From Sphingopyxis bauzanensis (GTDB lineage Bacteria; Pseudomonadota; Alphaproteobacteria; Sphingomonadales; Sphingomonadaceae), in contig NZ_NISK01000007.1 in assembly GCF_002205675.1 (NCBI RefSeq), forward strand, positions 1 to 64,000: a DNA stretch of 64,000 nt. The letters run 5' to 3'. The position numbers and the translations under genes were made by a program. A model generated the notes under the pieces. The model had not been told where the DNA came from, did no database searches, and saw only the letters and a list, made by a program, of their open reading frames with translations. Positions 26,068 to 35,176 of the stretch are shown one piece after another; the stretch's first letter is position 1, and every line of letters starts with the position of its first letter.

Positions 26068-27209
26068 GCGAAGTTTATGTCATCGGCGCTGGAATTCATC
26101 CGTTCGGTCGACACGACGGCAAATCTGGTCTCGATCTAGGTGTCGATGCCACAAAGTTGGCGTTGAACGACTGCGGACTGGAGTGGTCGGATGTCGAAGC
26201 AGCATTCGGGGGATCGTCAGCTTCGGGGAATGCCGATGCCTTGATGCCGCGAATGGGTCTCACGGGAATTCAGTTCATAAATGTAGCGAATGGCTGCGCA
26301 ACCGGTGGTTCTGCCGTGCTGTCTGCGTACTGGGCGATCAAGGCCGGTGAGTTTGACACGGCTTTGGCGGTAGGGTTTGATAAGCATCCTCGCGGCTCCT
26401 TCAATCCCGATCCAGAGAAATATGGGCTCCCACAATGGTACGGCGATACCGGCCTTATGTTGACGACCCAGTTCTTCGCCCTGAAGATTCAGCGCTATAT
26501 GCACGATCATGGCATTTCGGCTCGGACGCTCGCCCGGGTCGCGTCCAAGGCATTCGAGAACGGTTCGCGCACTCCCCACGCCTGGCGGCGTGCGGCGATG
26601 GACCAAGGCGCAATCCTGGCTTCCCGCATGATAAGCGATCCTCTAACACAATATATGTTCTGCAGCCCCTCGGAGGGCGGCGTGGCGCTGATACTTGCTT
26701 CCGAGAAAAAGGCTCGCGCATTGGGGCGGACGCAGGTCAGGTTGAGGTCGGCAGCGATGAAGACAAGGCCAGAAAACAGTTTTGAAGTGTTTTCTCCTTC
26801 TCTTTCTGTCGAGAGGGGCGAAACGCCGACAATGCTTGCAGCTCGCGCCGCCTTTGATAAGGCGGGTCTCGGTCCGAAAGACATTGATGTAGCCCAGTTA
26901 CAGGATACCGAAAGCGGCGCAGAAATCATGCATATGGCGGAAAACGGCTTCTGCCGTGATGGCGATCAGGAACAATGGCTTGCCGACGGACGAACCGCTC
27001 TTGGCGGGCAACTGCCAATCAATACGGACGGTGGGTGTATTGCCTGTGGGGAACCGATTGGCGCGTCCGGCTTGCGTCAGGTTTATGAAAATGTTCTGCA
27101 GTTACGCGGGAATGCCGAAAACAGGCAGGTCGAAAACGCCAGACTTGCTTATTCGCAAGTATATGGGGCTCCAGGACTTGCTGCAGTTGCGATCTTAGAA
27201 AAAGTTTAA
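26064..27209 (+). CDS. Thiolase-like (SCP2/lipid-transfer-type) protein with altered active site
   Basis: A 381-residue thiolase-fold protein. The nucleophile loop keeps a cysteine (VANGCATGGSAV, C78). The C-terminal loop, canonically GGxxxxGHPxGASG, reads DGGCIACGEPIGASGLRQ, so the catalytic His is replaced by Glu (E330). It is coupled to the DUF35-like gene and ends the operon begun by E1-alpha. It may cleave or form a C-C bond on a CoA or lipoyl thioester; ordinary thiolysis is doubtful because of the His-to-Glu change. Start ATG 26064 is chosen at the ATGA junction; an upstream extension lies in the DUF35 gene. Confidence 0.85.
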   Translation: MSEVYVIGAGIHPFGRHDGKSGLDLGVDATKLALNDCGLEWSDVEAAFGGSSASGNADALMPRMGLTGIQFINVANGCATGGSAVLSAYWAIKAGEFDTALAVGFDKHPRGSFNPDPEKYGLPQWYGDTGLMLTTQFFALKIQRYMHDHGISARTLARVASKAFENGSRTPHAWRRAAMDQGAILASRMISDPLTQYMFCSPSEGGVALILASEKKARALGRTQVRLRSAAMKTRPENSFEVFSPSLSVERGETPTMLAARAAFDKAGLGPKDIDVAQLQDTESGAEIMHMAENGFCRDGDQEQWLADGRTALGGQLPINTDGGCIACGEPIGASGLRQVYENVLQLRGNAENRQVENARLAYSQVYGAPGLAAVAILEKV

Positions 27210-27284
27210 TTTACTAAGAAGCACAGCTGCATTTTAAGGGTTTGTTCTAATCTTGGAGATGATAAATATTGGGAACAATAATAG

Positions 27285-27992
27285 GTGCTAAAAGTAAAAA
27301 CAACATATGATAGCGTCACGATGGCTGAACGGCGTCAGCGGATCCTTTATGAAGTTCGGAAGCTCGTCAATGAGGAGGGGTTGGAAGGCTTCAGCATGCG
27401 CGAGATCAGCAAGAGGGCGAACGTCGCGCCCAAGACTCTCTATAATGCCTTTGGCGATCGTGATCGCTTGATCGGTTGCGCCATTCGAGAGGTGTACGAT
27501 GCGGTTCGACAAAATGTCCAATTCAGGACTTCAGACAGAACGCTTGAGGGTTTGTTGGATCGCGCCATAGTGCTCAATCGAGGAAATCTGAAGGCGCGCA
27601 ATTACGCACAGGCAGTGGCCACAATCTACTTCTCGCCTAGTACAAATCCATACTTGCGCTCGTTGCTACAGGAAATGGCGGTTGGCAACACGCGAGAGTG
27701 GTTGGAAGATGTTCGTGCCAAGGGTGGGCTTCACGATTGGGTGAATATCGATCATCTGACCCGCCACATGGCAAACATGGAATATGGTCTCATACTTGAA
27801 TGGGCGACGAGCAGTGTGAAAGATTCGGATTACCTTTTTCACTTCGTCGAAATCATTCTCTTCAGTGCGTTGGCGGCAACGCGAGGAGAAGTCAGAGAAA
27901 CAGCAAATTCCATTCTTACAAAAATGGTCGCTACAGGCGAGCTACCTAAGTTCGAGAACCCAATTATTCGCCCGATTGACGTGCCAAAGTAG
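27285..27992 (+). CDS. TetR/AcrR-family transcriptional regulator
   Basis: A 235-residue regulator from GTG 27285 (GGGA upstream); ATG 27321 (MAERRQRILYEVRKLVNEEG) is an alternative start without a clear ribosome site. Helix-turn-helix: GFSMREISKRANVAPKTLYN followed by AFGDRDRL. The gene is 75 bases after the thiolase-like gene and reads in the same direction, so it probably controls the preceding operon. It is followed by the convergent hydrolase at 28087. Confidence 0.85.
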   Translation: MLKVKTTYDSVTMAERRQRILYEVRKLVNEEGLEGFSMREISKRANVAPKTLYNAFGDRDRLIGCAIREVYDAVRQNVQFRTSDRTLEGLLDRAIVLNRGNLKARNYAQAVATIYFSPSTNPYLRSLLQEMAVGNTREWLEDVRAKGGLHDWVNIDHLTRHMANMEYGLILEWATSSVKDSDYLFHFVEIILFSALAATRGEVRETANSILTKMVATGELPKFENPIIRPIDVPK

Positions 27993-28086
27993 ACTGCAAT
28001 GGTGTGCGCTAGATGCCGTAATGGGCCGGCGTTTCAAGCATCGCCATTTCGGTCGGATGCAACCATTAAATCGCGCCAGACGTCGC

Positions 28087-29064
28087 TCAAGTCGGCGCTT
28101 CCCAAAGGCGCAGAAGGCTCCTCAACGCGGTTACGAACGCCAGCGGCTGGTCGAGCATCAGATGGTGGCGGGCTTGAGGCACGGCAATGATCGGAATGGC
28201 TCCTCCCCCCAGTTCACGAACATATGCCACGGAATCCCGGTTGAAGAGCTGGCTCTCCTCGCCGTGAACGATAGCCTTGCGGCCCGGCGCGTTCACTAGG
28301 CGCTCGCCGATGGTGAGCCACTCGTCGGGCCGGTTGCTCCTCCGGAACACTTCGGGAGAGAATTTCCACGTCCAACCCTCCCCGTCACGCCGCAGAGAAT
28401 GAAAGGCCATATAGTCCAAAAGAAATGGCTCACCGACAGGCTGGGGTGGGGAAAGGACGTATCGACTGCGCGCCGCGTCGTAGCTGGGATAGCGACTTTT
28501 GGCTTTGTCCGGGTCGCCGGATCCGGGGCTGGCGCGGCGGAGATTCCAATACGCTTGCAAGAGCGCAGGTCGCATGACCATCAGGTCGCAAACCACAATG
28601 CCGGAGAAGGTATCGGGCGATTGGGTGACGGCCGTCAAAGCTGCGCCAGAACCGAAACTGTGGGCAATGATCGTGGGTTTGTGGCCATCCGCAAACAGTC
28701 CAAGCGCTTCGGCAATTTCGCCGAACTCGCGCCCCCTGGCCAAGGGGTCGGCGTGCCCGCGCATTTCGCTGTCGCCCATGCCGGCAAGATCGAAGGCTAC
28801 CACATCATAATCTTCGGCCAGAAACGGCGCGATGAAGGAAAAGCAGCGGGCATGCGAGAGAAAACCGTGCGTCATCAATACCTTGGGTTTCGCCCGGTCG
28901 CCCCAGCGAAAGTAATGCGCTTTGGCACCCTCGATCTCTACATAGCCTTCCTCGCGCGGCACCCTGAGAGCGGAAACGAACCATTCGGGCAGATGCGAAC
29001 CATCGCCCGCCCAGAGAGCGTCGATGTCCTCGGGGCAATCTTCAATCTTTACCGCCTCGTTCAT
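28087..29064 (-). CDS. Alpha/beta hydrolase
   Basis: A 325-residue hydrolase. After an N-terminal 60 residues the fold begins with KVLMTHGFLSHARCFSFIAP (HG oxyanion motif), DLAGMGDSEMRGHADPL, the nucleophile elbow IIAHSFGSGAAL (Ser in HSFG), and a late catalytic His in ARHHLMLDQPLAF. It is the last gene of the minus-strand operon and starts inside the stop of the Baeyer-Villiger monooxygenase (ATGA). It therefore probably hydrolyses the ester or lactone made by that enzyme. Confidence 0.9.
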   Translation of the reverse strand: MNEAVKIEDCPEDIDALWAGDGSHLPEWFVSALRVPREEGYVEIEGAKAHYFRWGDRAKPKVLMTHGFLSHARCFSFIAPFLAEDYDVVAFDLAGMGDSEMRGHADPLARGREFGEIAEALGLFADGHKPTIIAHSFGSGAALTAVTQSPDTFSGIVVCDLMVMRPALLQAYWNLRRASPGSGDPDKAKSRYPSYDAARSRYVLSPPQPVGEPFLLDYMAFHSLRRDGEGWTWKFSPEVFRRSNRPDEWLTIGERLVNAPGRKAIVHGEESQLFNRDSVAYVRELGGGAIPIIAVPQARHHLMLDQPLAFVTALRSLLRLWEAPT

Positions 29065-30698
29065 ATTGTTGGGCCGTCCTTGCGTGTGAGTTTTTCGAAA
29101 GCGAAGCCAGCATAGCTGCCGGCCGCCTCTTCGTCGCAGAGCGCGGCATAGCTAGACACGCTCGGAAAATTGATGAGCTGGCGCTTCTTTCCCGGAATAT
29201 TCGCGCCCATGTACCATGAGGCCGCCTCGGGAAAGAGCGTCATCGCGCCAGCCGCGGCAACCATTTCAGTCCAGCCAGTTTCGGCAGCCGGTTTGCCCTC
29301 GAAAAGATCGATGTCCCTCCTACGCAACCAGACCATGAAATCGCAAATCCAGTCGCCTTGTATTTCCGCGCTTGTCGGGCCATTGGCGAAACCCGACGGG
29401 CTGAGAGGACCATAAGCGAACAGCATGTTGGGAAAACCCGATACCGCCATGCCGAGATAGGCGCGCAGACCGTCTTCCCACGCCTGCCAAAGGGGAAGCC
29501 CCTCCCTCCCGGTGATGTTCATGTCGATCAACCCGCCACGCCCGGCATCGAAGCCGGTCGCAAAAATGATCAGATCGCATTCGACCTCACCGTCTTCCAT
29601 CTTGATGGCCTGGGGCTCGATACGGATGATCGCGTTTGCCTTCAGATCGACCAGCGCGACATTATCCTGCTCGAAAATTTCATAATATCCCTGTTCGAGC
29701 GAGGGTCTTTTCGTGCCGAAAGGATGCGGCGGCTCCGCAGGCGCAAGTTTCTCAGCCATAACGGGGTCGATGATCCGCGCGAGAACCTTTTTGCGCCAGA
29801 ACTCATAGGCGTAGCGGTTCGCTTCGCGATTGGTCAGTATGTCGGCAAAGTTGTTGTACCAGAATTTGAGGCCGCCCTGCCGCCACAGGGTCTCGAAATG
29901 GTTGTTGCGCGTCGTGGCGTCTACATCGAGCGCGGAGATGTCAAGCGACTGGCATTCGAATCCCCCGTTCGTTCGCTTGCGCCGAACAAAAATGGCGGGA
30001 TAGCCCTGCTTATCACGCTGCTGAATGTCTTCGGTAAGCCGTTCCTGGCGCATGGGCAGGCCCAGAATAGGAGTCCTCTGAAACAAGGTCAGCTTTTCTG
30101 CACATTTGGCGGCCTCCTGCGCGATCTGCACTCCGCTCGCACCAGTGCCGATGACGGCGATCCGGCGGCCCGAAAGATCGATACCCTGTTGCGGCCATCG
30201 CGCCGTGTGACACCAATCGCCTTCGAACGCCGCGATTCCTGGCATATCGGGAATATACGGCTTCGATGCGAATCCCAAAGCGGGCAGAAGGAAGTGTGTC
30301 GATATTCCTTCCCCGCCCTCAAGCTGCAGGCGCCACCGTCGTCCCTCTTCATCGAACCTTGCGCTTTCGACCCTCGATCCCATCCGCATAAGCGGCCAAA
30401 GGCCCAGCGTATCGCAAACATGCCGGAAATAGGCTCTGAGCTCCTTCCATCCGGGAAAGCGCTCGCTCCAGGCCCATGATTTCCAAACCTCGGGTATCGA
30501 AAACTCATAGAGCGGTACCTGCGAGTCCACGCGGGCACCGGGATAGCAATTCCAGTACCAAATGCCGCCGGGCTGGGCGGCCGCATCTACCAGCAGCACC
30601 TTGAACCCGGCGTCACGCAATTTGTGCAGCAGATAGATGCCGCTGAAGCCTGCACCGACGATCACGGCATCGTAATCGGGAGAGCCAGTCGATCTCAC
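29061..30698 (-). CDS. Baeyer-Villiger flavin monooxygenase
   Basis: With GTG 30698, which overlaps the ligase stop (GTGA), the protein has 545 residues; the longer frame lies inside the ligase. It has the FAD Rossmann motif AVIVGAGFSGIYLL (11-24), the Baeyer-Villiger fingerprint FEGDWCHTARWP (158-169, FxGxxxHTxxWP) and the NADPH Rossmann motif AVIGTGASGVQIAQ (181-194). It inserts oxygen next to a ketone, giving an ester or lactone. The coupled downstream alpha/beta hydrolase would open that product. Substrates of relatives include cyclic ketones and steroids. Confidence 0.94.
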   Translation of the reverse strand: MRSTGSPDYDAVIVGAGFSGIYLLHKLRDAGFKVLLVDAAAQPGGIWYWNCYPGARVDSQVPLYEFSIPEVWKSWAWSERFPGWKELRAYFRHVCDTLGLWPLMRMGSRVESARFDEEGRRWRLQLEGGEGISTHFLLPALGFASKPYIPDMPGIAAFEGDWCHTARWPQQGIDLSGRRIAVIGTGASGVQIAQEAAKCAEKLTLFQRTPILGLPMRQERLTEDIQQRDKQGYPAIFVRRKRTNGGFECQSLDISALDVDATTRNNHFETLWRQGGLKFWYNNFADILTNREANRYAYEFWRKKVLARIIDPVMAEKLAPAEPPHPFGTKRPSLEQGYYEIFEQDNVALVDLKANAIIRIEPQAIKMEDGEVECDLIIFATGFDAGRGGLIDMNITGREGLPLWQAWEDGLRAYLGMAVSGFPNMLFAYGPLSPSGFANGPTSAEIQGDWICDFMVWLRRRDIDLFEGKPAAETGWTEMVAAAGAMTLFPEAASWYMGANIPGKKRQLINFPSVSSYAALCDEEAAGSYAGFAFEKLTRKDGPTI

Positions 30699-32308
30699 GT
30701 CGCGACATTCGATCGTTCGGCAATCGCTTTTGCCGTTGCATAATCGGCCTTGCCGTTCGAGGCTCGCATGGGGATGTCTGTCGGAATTATGGTCTTGGGG
30801 GTTTTGTATCCCGCCAAATGTGCGCGCACATGGGTTTTGACCGCTTGTTCGTCGAACTGGGCGTGGTCGTTGAGGTGGACGATCGCGGTTACGGCTTGGC
30901 CCCATTTATCATCCGGCACGCCTAGGACCAGCGCGTCCCCGATGGCGGGATGGGTCTTGAGCACTTCCTCGACCTCCTCGGGATAAACTTTCTCTCCCGC
31001 CGTGTTGATGCAGACGCTTCCGCGGCCGAGCAAGGTAAGGCTGCCATCGGCTTCTACCCGACACCAGTCGCCCGGAATGGAATAGCGCACCCCATCGATC
31101 GTGCGAAACGTCTTCGCGGATTTCTCGGGGTCCTTGTAATAGCCTATGGGGATCGCACCCTTCCGGGCGATAAATCCCGGCACGCCGCTCCCCGGTTCGA
31201 CTTTCTGGTCGGTTTCGTCGAAAACATCGCAGAACTCGCCGATCCCAAATTTCGCGGTGTTCGTGCCGCCCTCCGCAGTGGTGACGGCAAGGCCGAAGCC
31301 GAGGCCTTCGGATGCGCCAAAACTGTCCATCAGTACGATTTGCGGAATATGCCGGCACAGGCCGGACTTGACCTCCTTGCTCCACATCACACCGGAAGAG
31401 AGGATTGTAACGAGGCTGCTGGTATCCCAGCGGCCAGGGTGGTCGTCGAGCGCGGAAAGCATTGGCTTGGCAAAGGCGTCGCCCACGATCGCTATGCCTT
31501 CCACCTTGTGCCTTTCCACCGTATCCCACAGTTCCTCGGCATCGAAAGACCATGCCTCCAATGTAACTACCGCGCCGCCAGACATCAGCGTGCCGATCGC
31601 AGTGATAAAGCCCGTTCCGTGCATCAGCGGGCAAGAGGAAAGCGTACGCCTGCCCGGGCCTTCGCGGGCGATCAGCGCGACATTCTCTTCGAGTGTCTCT
31701 GGAACGGGGCCGAGCAACTTCTGTGCGTCGAGTTGGGCCTTGCGCATGTCATCATGACGCCACATCACGCCCTTGGGCATTCCGGTCGTACCACCCGTAT
31801 AGATGAAAAGCAGATCGGCGGGCGAGCGTGTAATGCCGAGCGCCGATCCGTCCCCCTCTTGCGCGAGAGTCTCATAGTGGATCGCAAAGCGCGCGATTGA
31901 AGACAGCTCGCCAATTTCGACGAAGGTGCGAACCTTCCTAAGCCGGTCGTTGAGTTCGACGATAGTGTCGCGGAATTCCGAACTGTAAACGATGACCTCG
32001 CTGTCGGAATCGTCGAAGATATAAAACACCTCTTCGGCCCGATAACGGTAATTGATGTTCACATGCGTCAAACGCCCCTTGAAGCAGGCCGCCATCAACT
32101 CGCCATATTCGGGTCGGTTGCGCATATAGAAGGCGACCTTCGCGCCATCGCGGATGCCGCGTTGGCGCAACCCGCGGGCGATATTGTTCGAGCGCGCCGA
32201 CATCTCGGGCCAGGTGACGATCCGGTCTCCATGTATCAGAGCCGGCGCATCTTCGGGCATGACGGGCTCGATCGCGTCGAGAATATCCCCGAGATTCCAG
32301 TCGATCAC
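30695..32308 (-). CDS. AMP-forming acyl-CoA ligase
   Basis: I choose GTG 32308 (MIDWNLGDILDAI) because GAGAGGAG lies 8 bases upstream; 537 residues. Motifs: LFIYTGGTTGMPKGVMWRHD (P-loop with TGGTTG instead of TSGTTG, as in the FadD17/FadD19 type), DSFGASEGLGFG, and GRGSVCINTAGEKVYPEEVE. The C-terminal region IPMRASNGKADYATAKAIAE holds the catalytic lysine. TGGTTG ligases are typical of long-chain and steroid side-chain activation. It is coupled to the monooxygenase downstream. Confidence 0.92.
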   Translation of the reverse strand: MIDWNLGDILDAIEPVMPEDAPALIHGDRIVTWPEMSARSNNIARGLRQRGIRDGAKVAFYMRNRPEYGELMAACFKGRLTHVNINYRYRAEEVFYIFDDSDSEVIVYSSEFRDTIVELNDRLRKVRTFVEIGELSSIARFAIHYETLAQEGDGSALGITRSPADLLFIYTGGTTGMPKGVMWRHDDMRKAQLDAQKLLGPVPETLEENVALIAREGPGRRTLSSCPLMHGTGFITAIGTLMSGGAVVTLEAWSFDAEELWDTVERHKVEGIAIVGDAFAKPMLSALDDHPGRWDTSSLVTILSSGVMWSKEVKSGLCRHIPQIVLMDSFGASEGLGFGLAVTTAEGGTNTAKFGIGEFCDVFDETDQKVEPGSGVPGFIARKGAIPIGYYKDPEKSAKTFRTIDGVRYSIPGDWCRVEADGSLTLLGRGSVCINTAGEKVYPEEVEEVLKTHPAIGDALVLGVPDDKWGQAVTAIVHLNDHAQFDEQAVKTHVRAHLAGYKTPKTIIPTDIPMRASNGKADYATAKAIAERSNVAT

Positions 32309-32365
32309 ATTGATTCTCCTCTCTGGACGGGGCCGCAGCATCGGGGCGCACGACTCCCAGTACTA

Positions 32366-33457
32366 TCAGGCTGCTCTCGTCCAACCCTGCAGAGCCGCTG
32401 CCTCGGCTCGCACCGCTTCGGGGCCACCCAAGACCTGCCGATCGAAGCCGATCCGTTTGAACCAGTAGTGCAGGCCGAGCAGATCGGTGAACCCCATCCC
32501 GCCATGCACTTCAGTGGCGGTGCGGGCGACAAATCGGTGGACGTCGCCCGTGAGGGATTTCGCATGGCAAGCCGCGAGAGATGCATCCTCCGGCAGCGCA
32601 TCGAAGACATGGGCGGCGTACCAGACCAGCGCGCGGCACGGTTCATGGCGTGCGGCCATTTCGGCGCACATGTGCTTTACCGCCTGGAAGCTGCCGATAG
32701 GGCGGCCGAACTGCTCTCGCTGACCAGCATAATCGACCGCCTTTTCAATCATGGCCTGCCCTGCGCCCAAGCTGTCGGCGGCAAGGATCACGCGGCCAGC
32801 ATCGCGCAGCCGAGCCGATGCTGTGCCGCCGTCGTCGGCAAGCGGATCGGTCTCGACAGCCGCAAAGGACAATTCTCCCACGCTGCGCGTGCGATCGATG
32901 GTGGTGAGGCGGGTCGCCTTGAGTCCCGATGCTAGGGCTGGGACGAGGTGCAGCCTGCCACCGGCGTCCGCTACGAGATACGCGTCCGCGCCTTCGAAAT
33001 CGAGGCAGAACAGGGCGGTGCCGCTAAGCTTCCCTTCGGCGAATTGAACTCCCGCGCCGTCGCGCGCCTGGACCGTCGCGGAAATCGCGACTCCGATACG
33101 GGCCTCGCCACGCGCGATCTTCGGAAGCCATTGGCACTTTTGCTTGTTAGTTCCTGCCTCGCTCAGCGCGATCGGGGCGAGAACTACGCTGGCTAGAAAT
33201 GGCGCTGGTGTGACCGCATAGGCGAGTTGTTCCGCCACGACCGCAGCGTCGAGAAGGGTCATGCCTAGGCCACCATGCTCTTCGGGGACAAGCATGGCTG
33301 GGACCGCCAGATCGTGGAGGGCTCCGAAAATAGTGTCACTTAACGGGTTGTCGCGCCCGGCACATTCGCGGACATGCTCAAGCGGGGAGGTATCGGCAAG
33401 ACACCGCGCAACCGCGTCGCGCAGTATCTGCTGATCCTGCGAAAGGCCGAAGTCCAT
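32366..33457 (-). CDS. Acyl-CoA dehydrogenase, non-canonical partner
   Basis: A 363-residue protein from ATG 33457 (MDFGLSQDQQILRDAVARCL), which overlaps the stop of the next dehydrogenase (TGATG). The C-terminal domain contains AVDYAGQREQFGRPIGSFQA and VHGGMGFTDLLGLHYWFKRI; at the MCAD catalytic-Glu position it has Leu/Gly instead of Glu. That and its tight coupling to the 416-residue gene upstream suggest a non-catalytic partner in a heteromeric dehydrogenase, with the active site in the other subunit or at the interface. Confidence 0.88.
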   Translation of the reverse strand: MDFGLSQDQQILRDAVARCLADTSPLEHVRECAGRDNPLSDTIFGALHDLAVPAMLVPEEHGGLGMTLLDAAVVAEQLAYAVTPAPFLASVVLAPIALSEAGTNKQKCQWLPKIARGEARIGVAISATVQARDGAGVQFAEGKLSGTALFCLDFEGADAYLVADAGGRLHLVPALASGLKATRLTTIDRTRSVGELSFAAVETDPLADDGGTASARLRDAGRVILAADSLGAGQAMIEKAVDYAGQREQFGRPIGSFQAVKHMCAEMAARHEPCRALVWYAAHVFDALPEDASLAACHAKSLTGDVHRFVARTATEVHGGMGFTDLLGLHYWFKRIGFDRQVLGGPEAVRAEAAALQGWTRAA

Positions 33458-34707
33458 CACGCCGCTCCCTGCCTGTCGGTCTGCATGCCTGCAGCTCCCT
33501 TCGCTTCGTCGGAAATCCGCGCCAGCTTCGGCTCGCGCGGCATCTCGAGGCCACGTTCGGCGATGATGTTCTTCTGGATCTGCGCGGTGCCGCCACCTAT
33601 TATGAGGCCGAGTTGGAACATATAGTTCCATTGCCAAGCCCCTCCGTCTCGTTCCCGCGGGCTGCGGTGATACAAAATGCCCATCTCGCCCATCGCGTCG
33701 ATCGCCAGCGCAGAGATCTGATGCGCGACCTCGCAACTCTGCAGTTTGACGATCAGCTTCGCCATGCCGCCAGGCTCGCCCTTGAGGCTGTTCGATAGAA
33801 TGCGCATTCCATTACATTTCATCGCCGTCACTTCGGCCTGGAGCGCCACCAGCCGGTCGCGCAGGACCGCATTGTCGATCGCCCGACCTTCGCCGATGGA
33901 TTCCTGCTGCATCAGGCCAATCAATGCCTGCAGCCGGTTCTCGAGTGCGTCGGGATCGCCCAGCATTCCGCGCTCGTGGCCAAGCGTTGCGTTCGCGACG
34001 AACCAGCCCTGTCCTCGCTGGCCGACGATCTGGTCCACCGGAACCCGCACATTAGTAAAGAATGTCTCGTTGAACTCGGCGTGACCGGTCATCGTCTTCA
34101 AGGGGCGTACCTCGATCCCCGGTATGTCCATCGAGAAAATCAGATAAGAGATACCGCTATGCTTCGAGGCCTCGAGTTCGGTCCTCACAAGGCAAAAGAT
34201 CATGTCGGCTTGCTTCGCGGTGCTGGTCCAGATTTTCTGGCCATTTATAACGAATTCTCCATTTTCGATGCGCGCGCTGGTCTTGAGGTTGGCGAGGTCC
34301 GATCCCGCACCGGGTTCGGAATATCCTTGGCACCACACGACTTCGCCCGTCAGCGTTGCTGCGATCCACCGCCGCTTCTGTTCATCGGTGCCCAACTCGA
34401 GCAAAGTCGGGACGAGCATTGAGATGCCCTGGTTCGCCAAGCCGCTCGGAAGCCGAGCTCGCGAAAACTCTTCCGCGATAATGCGCAATTTGAGTATATC
34501 CGGCGCCGCTCCGTAGCCGCCATATTCGGCCGGTATCGTGCGCGCCGTATAGCCGTGCTCGATCAATAGCTTTTGCCATCGGATAGCTTCGGCTGAGGGC
34601 CGGGAGAACCGGATGGCGGAGGGTGGCGCCAAATGTCTGTGCGCATCGATAAAGGCGCGGATCTCCGCGCGGAAGGCGTCATATTGGGGGCCGTAGTCGA
34701 GATCCAT
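33457..34707 (-). CDS. Acyl-CoA dehydrogenase
   Basis: A 416-residue flavoenzyme. Residues about 125-150 hold WCQGYSEPGAGSDLANLKTS (FAD and substrate site), followed by NGQKIWTSTAKQADMIFCLV and ATLGHERGML. It ends GGGTAQIQKNIIAERGL. ATG 34707 is preferred to GTG 34725, which overlaps the DUF35 gene, because GAAGGG precedes the ATG. Likely the FAD-carrying catalytic subunit paired with the 363-residue protein, oxidising a bulky acyl-CoA. Confidence 0.9.
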   Translation of the reverse strand: MDLDYGPQYDAFRAEIRAFIDAHRHLAPPSAIRFSRPSAEAIRWQKLLIEHGYTARTIPAEYGGYGAAPDILKLRIIAEEFSRARLPSGLANQGISMLVPTLLELGTDEQKRRWIAATLTGEVVWCQGYSEPGAGSDLANLKTSARIENGEFVINGQKIWTSTAKQADMIFCLVRTELEASKHSGISYLIFSMDIPGIEVRPLKTMTGHAEFNETFFTNVRVPVDQIVGQRGQGWFVANATLGHERGMLGDPDALENRLQALIGLMQQESIGEGRAIDNAVLRDRLVALQAEVTAMKCNGMRILSNSLKGEPGGMAKLIVKLQSCEVAHQISALAIDAMGEMGILYHRSPRERDGGAWQWNYMFQLGLIIGGGTAQIQKNIIAERGLEMPREPKLARISDEAKGAAGMQTDRQGAA

Positions 34708-34714
34708 GTCGTCT

Positions 34715-35176
34715 CTACCCTTCACGCGGACGAAAAACAGGAAGGCGAAAGTCCCCCCCGATCATTTCGAAATCGAGTTCGACCGGCAGATCGAGTGCGA
34801 GTCTGTCACGCTCGCAATCCACGAGGCGCGTGGCCATGCGCACGCCTTCCTCAAGTTCCACCACGGCAGCCACGAACGGGACGTCGGCGGCAAAAGCGGG
34901 GTGCAGCGCCTGATGGGTCACGGTCCAGGAAAAAAGCGTGCCCTTGCCGCTGCTGGGTTCCCAGGAATAGTCTGGCGAGCCGCATCGTGCACACATGTAG
35001 CGAGGCAGGTGGCGAAAGATGCCGCAACTTCCGCAACGCTGGAAATAGAGTTGACCGTCCTGGCACAGCCTCCAGAACTCCTGTTCGATCGGGTCCTGCG
35101 GCCGCGGCCGCGGCTTGGCCGGCGTTGCCTGCGCGGAGGGCCGCGCCTTGGGAGGCACATCATGCTCGTCGCTCAT
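34715..35176 (-). CDS. DUF35 zinc-ribbon/OB-fold protein
   Basis: A 153-residue protein with an intrinsically disordered Pro/Lys-rich start (about 1-28), a zinc ribbon with C48, C51, C62 and C65 (CGSCG...CARCG), and an OB-fold ([34 protein letters not shown]). It overlaps the thiolase-like gene by ATGA. DUF35 proteins bind thiolase-like enzymes and complete their active sites; in cholesterol catabolism the ChsH2 DUF35 domain with Ltp2 forms a retro-aldolase. The same role here is inferred from gene order. Confidence 0.88.
   Translation of the reverse strand: MSDEHDVPPKARPSAQATPAKPRPRPQDPIEQEFWRLCQDGQLYFQRCGSCGIFRHLPRYMCARCGSPDYSWEPSSGKGTLFSWTVTHQALHPAFAADVPFVAAVVELEEGVRMATRLVDCERDRLALDLPVELDFEMIGGDFRLPVFRPREG

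Noticed and set aside
29358..30479. 373-codon plus-strand open frame over the Baeyer-Villiger gene
   Set aside because: Antisense to a gene with the FxGxxxHTxxWP fingerprint; no independent support.
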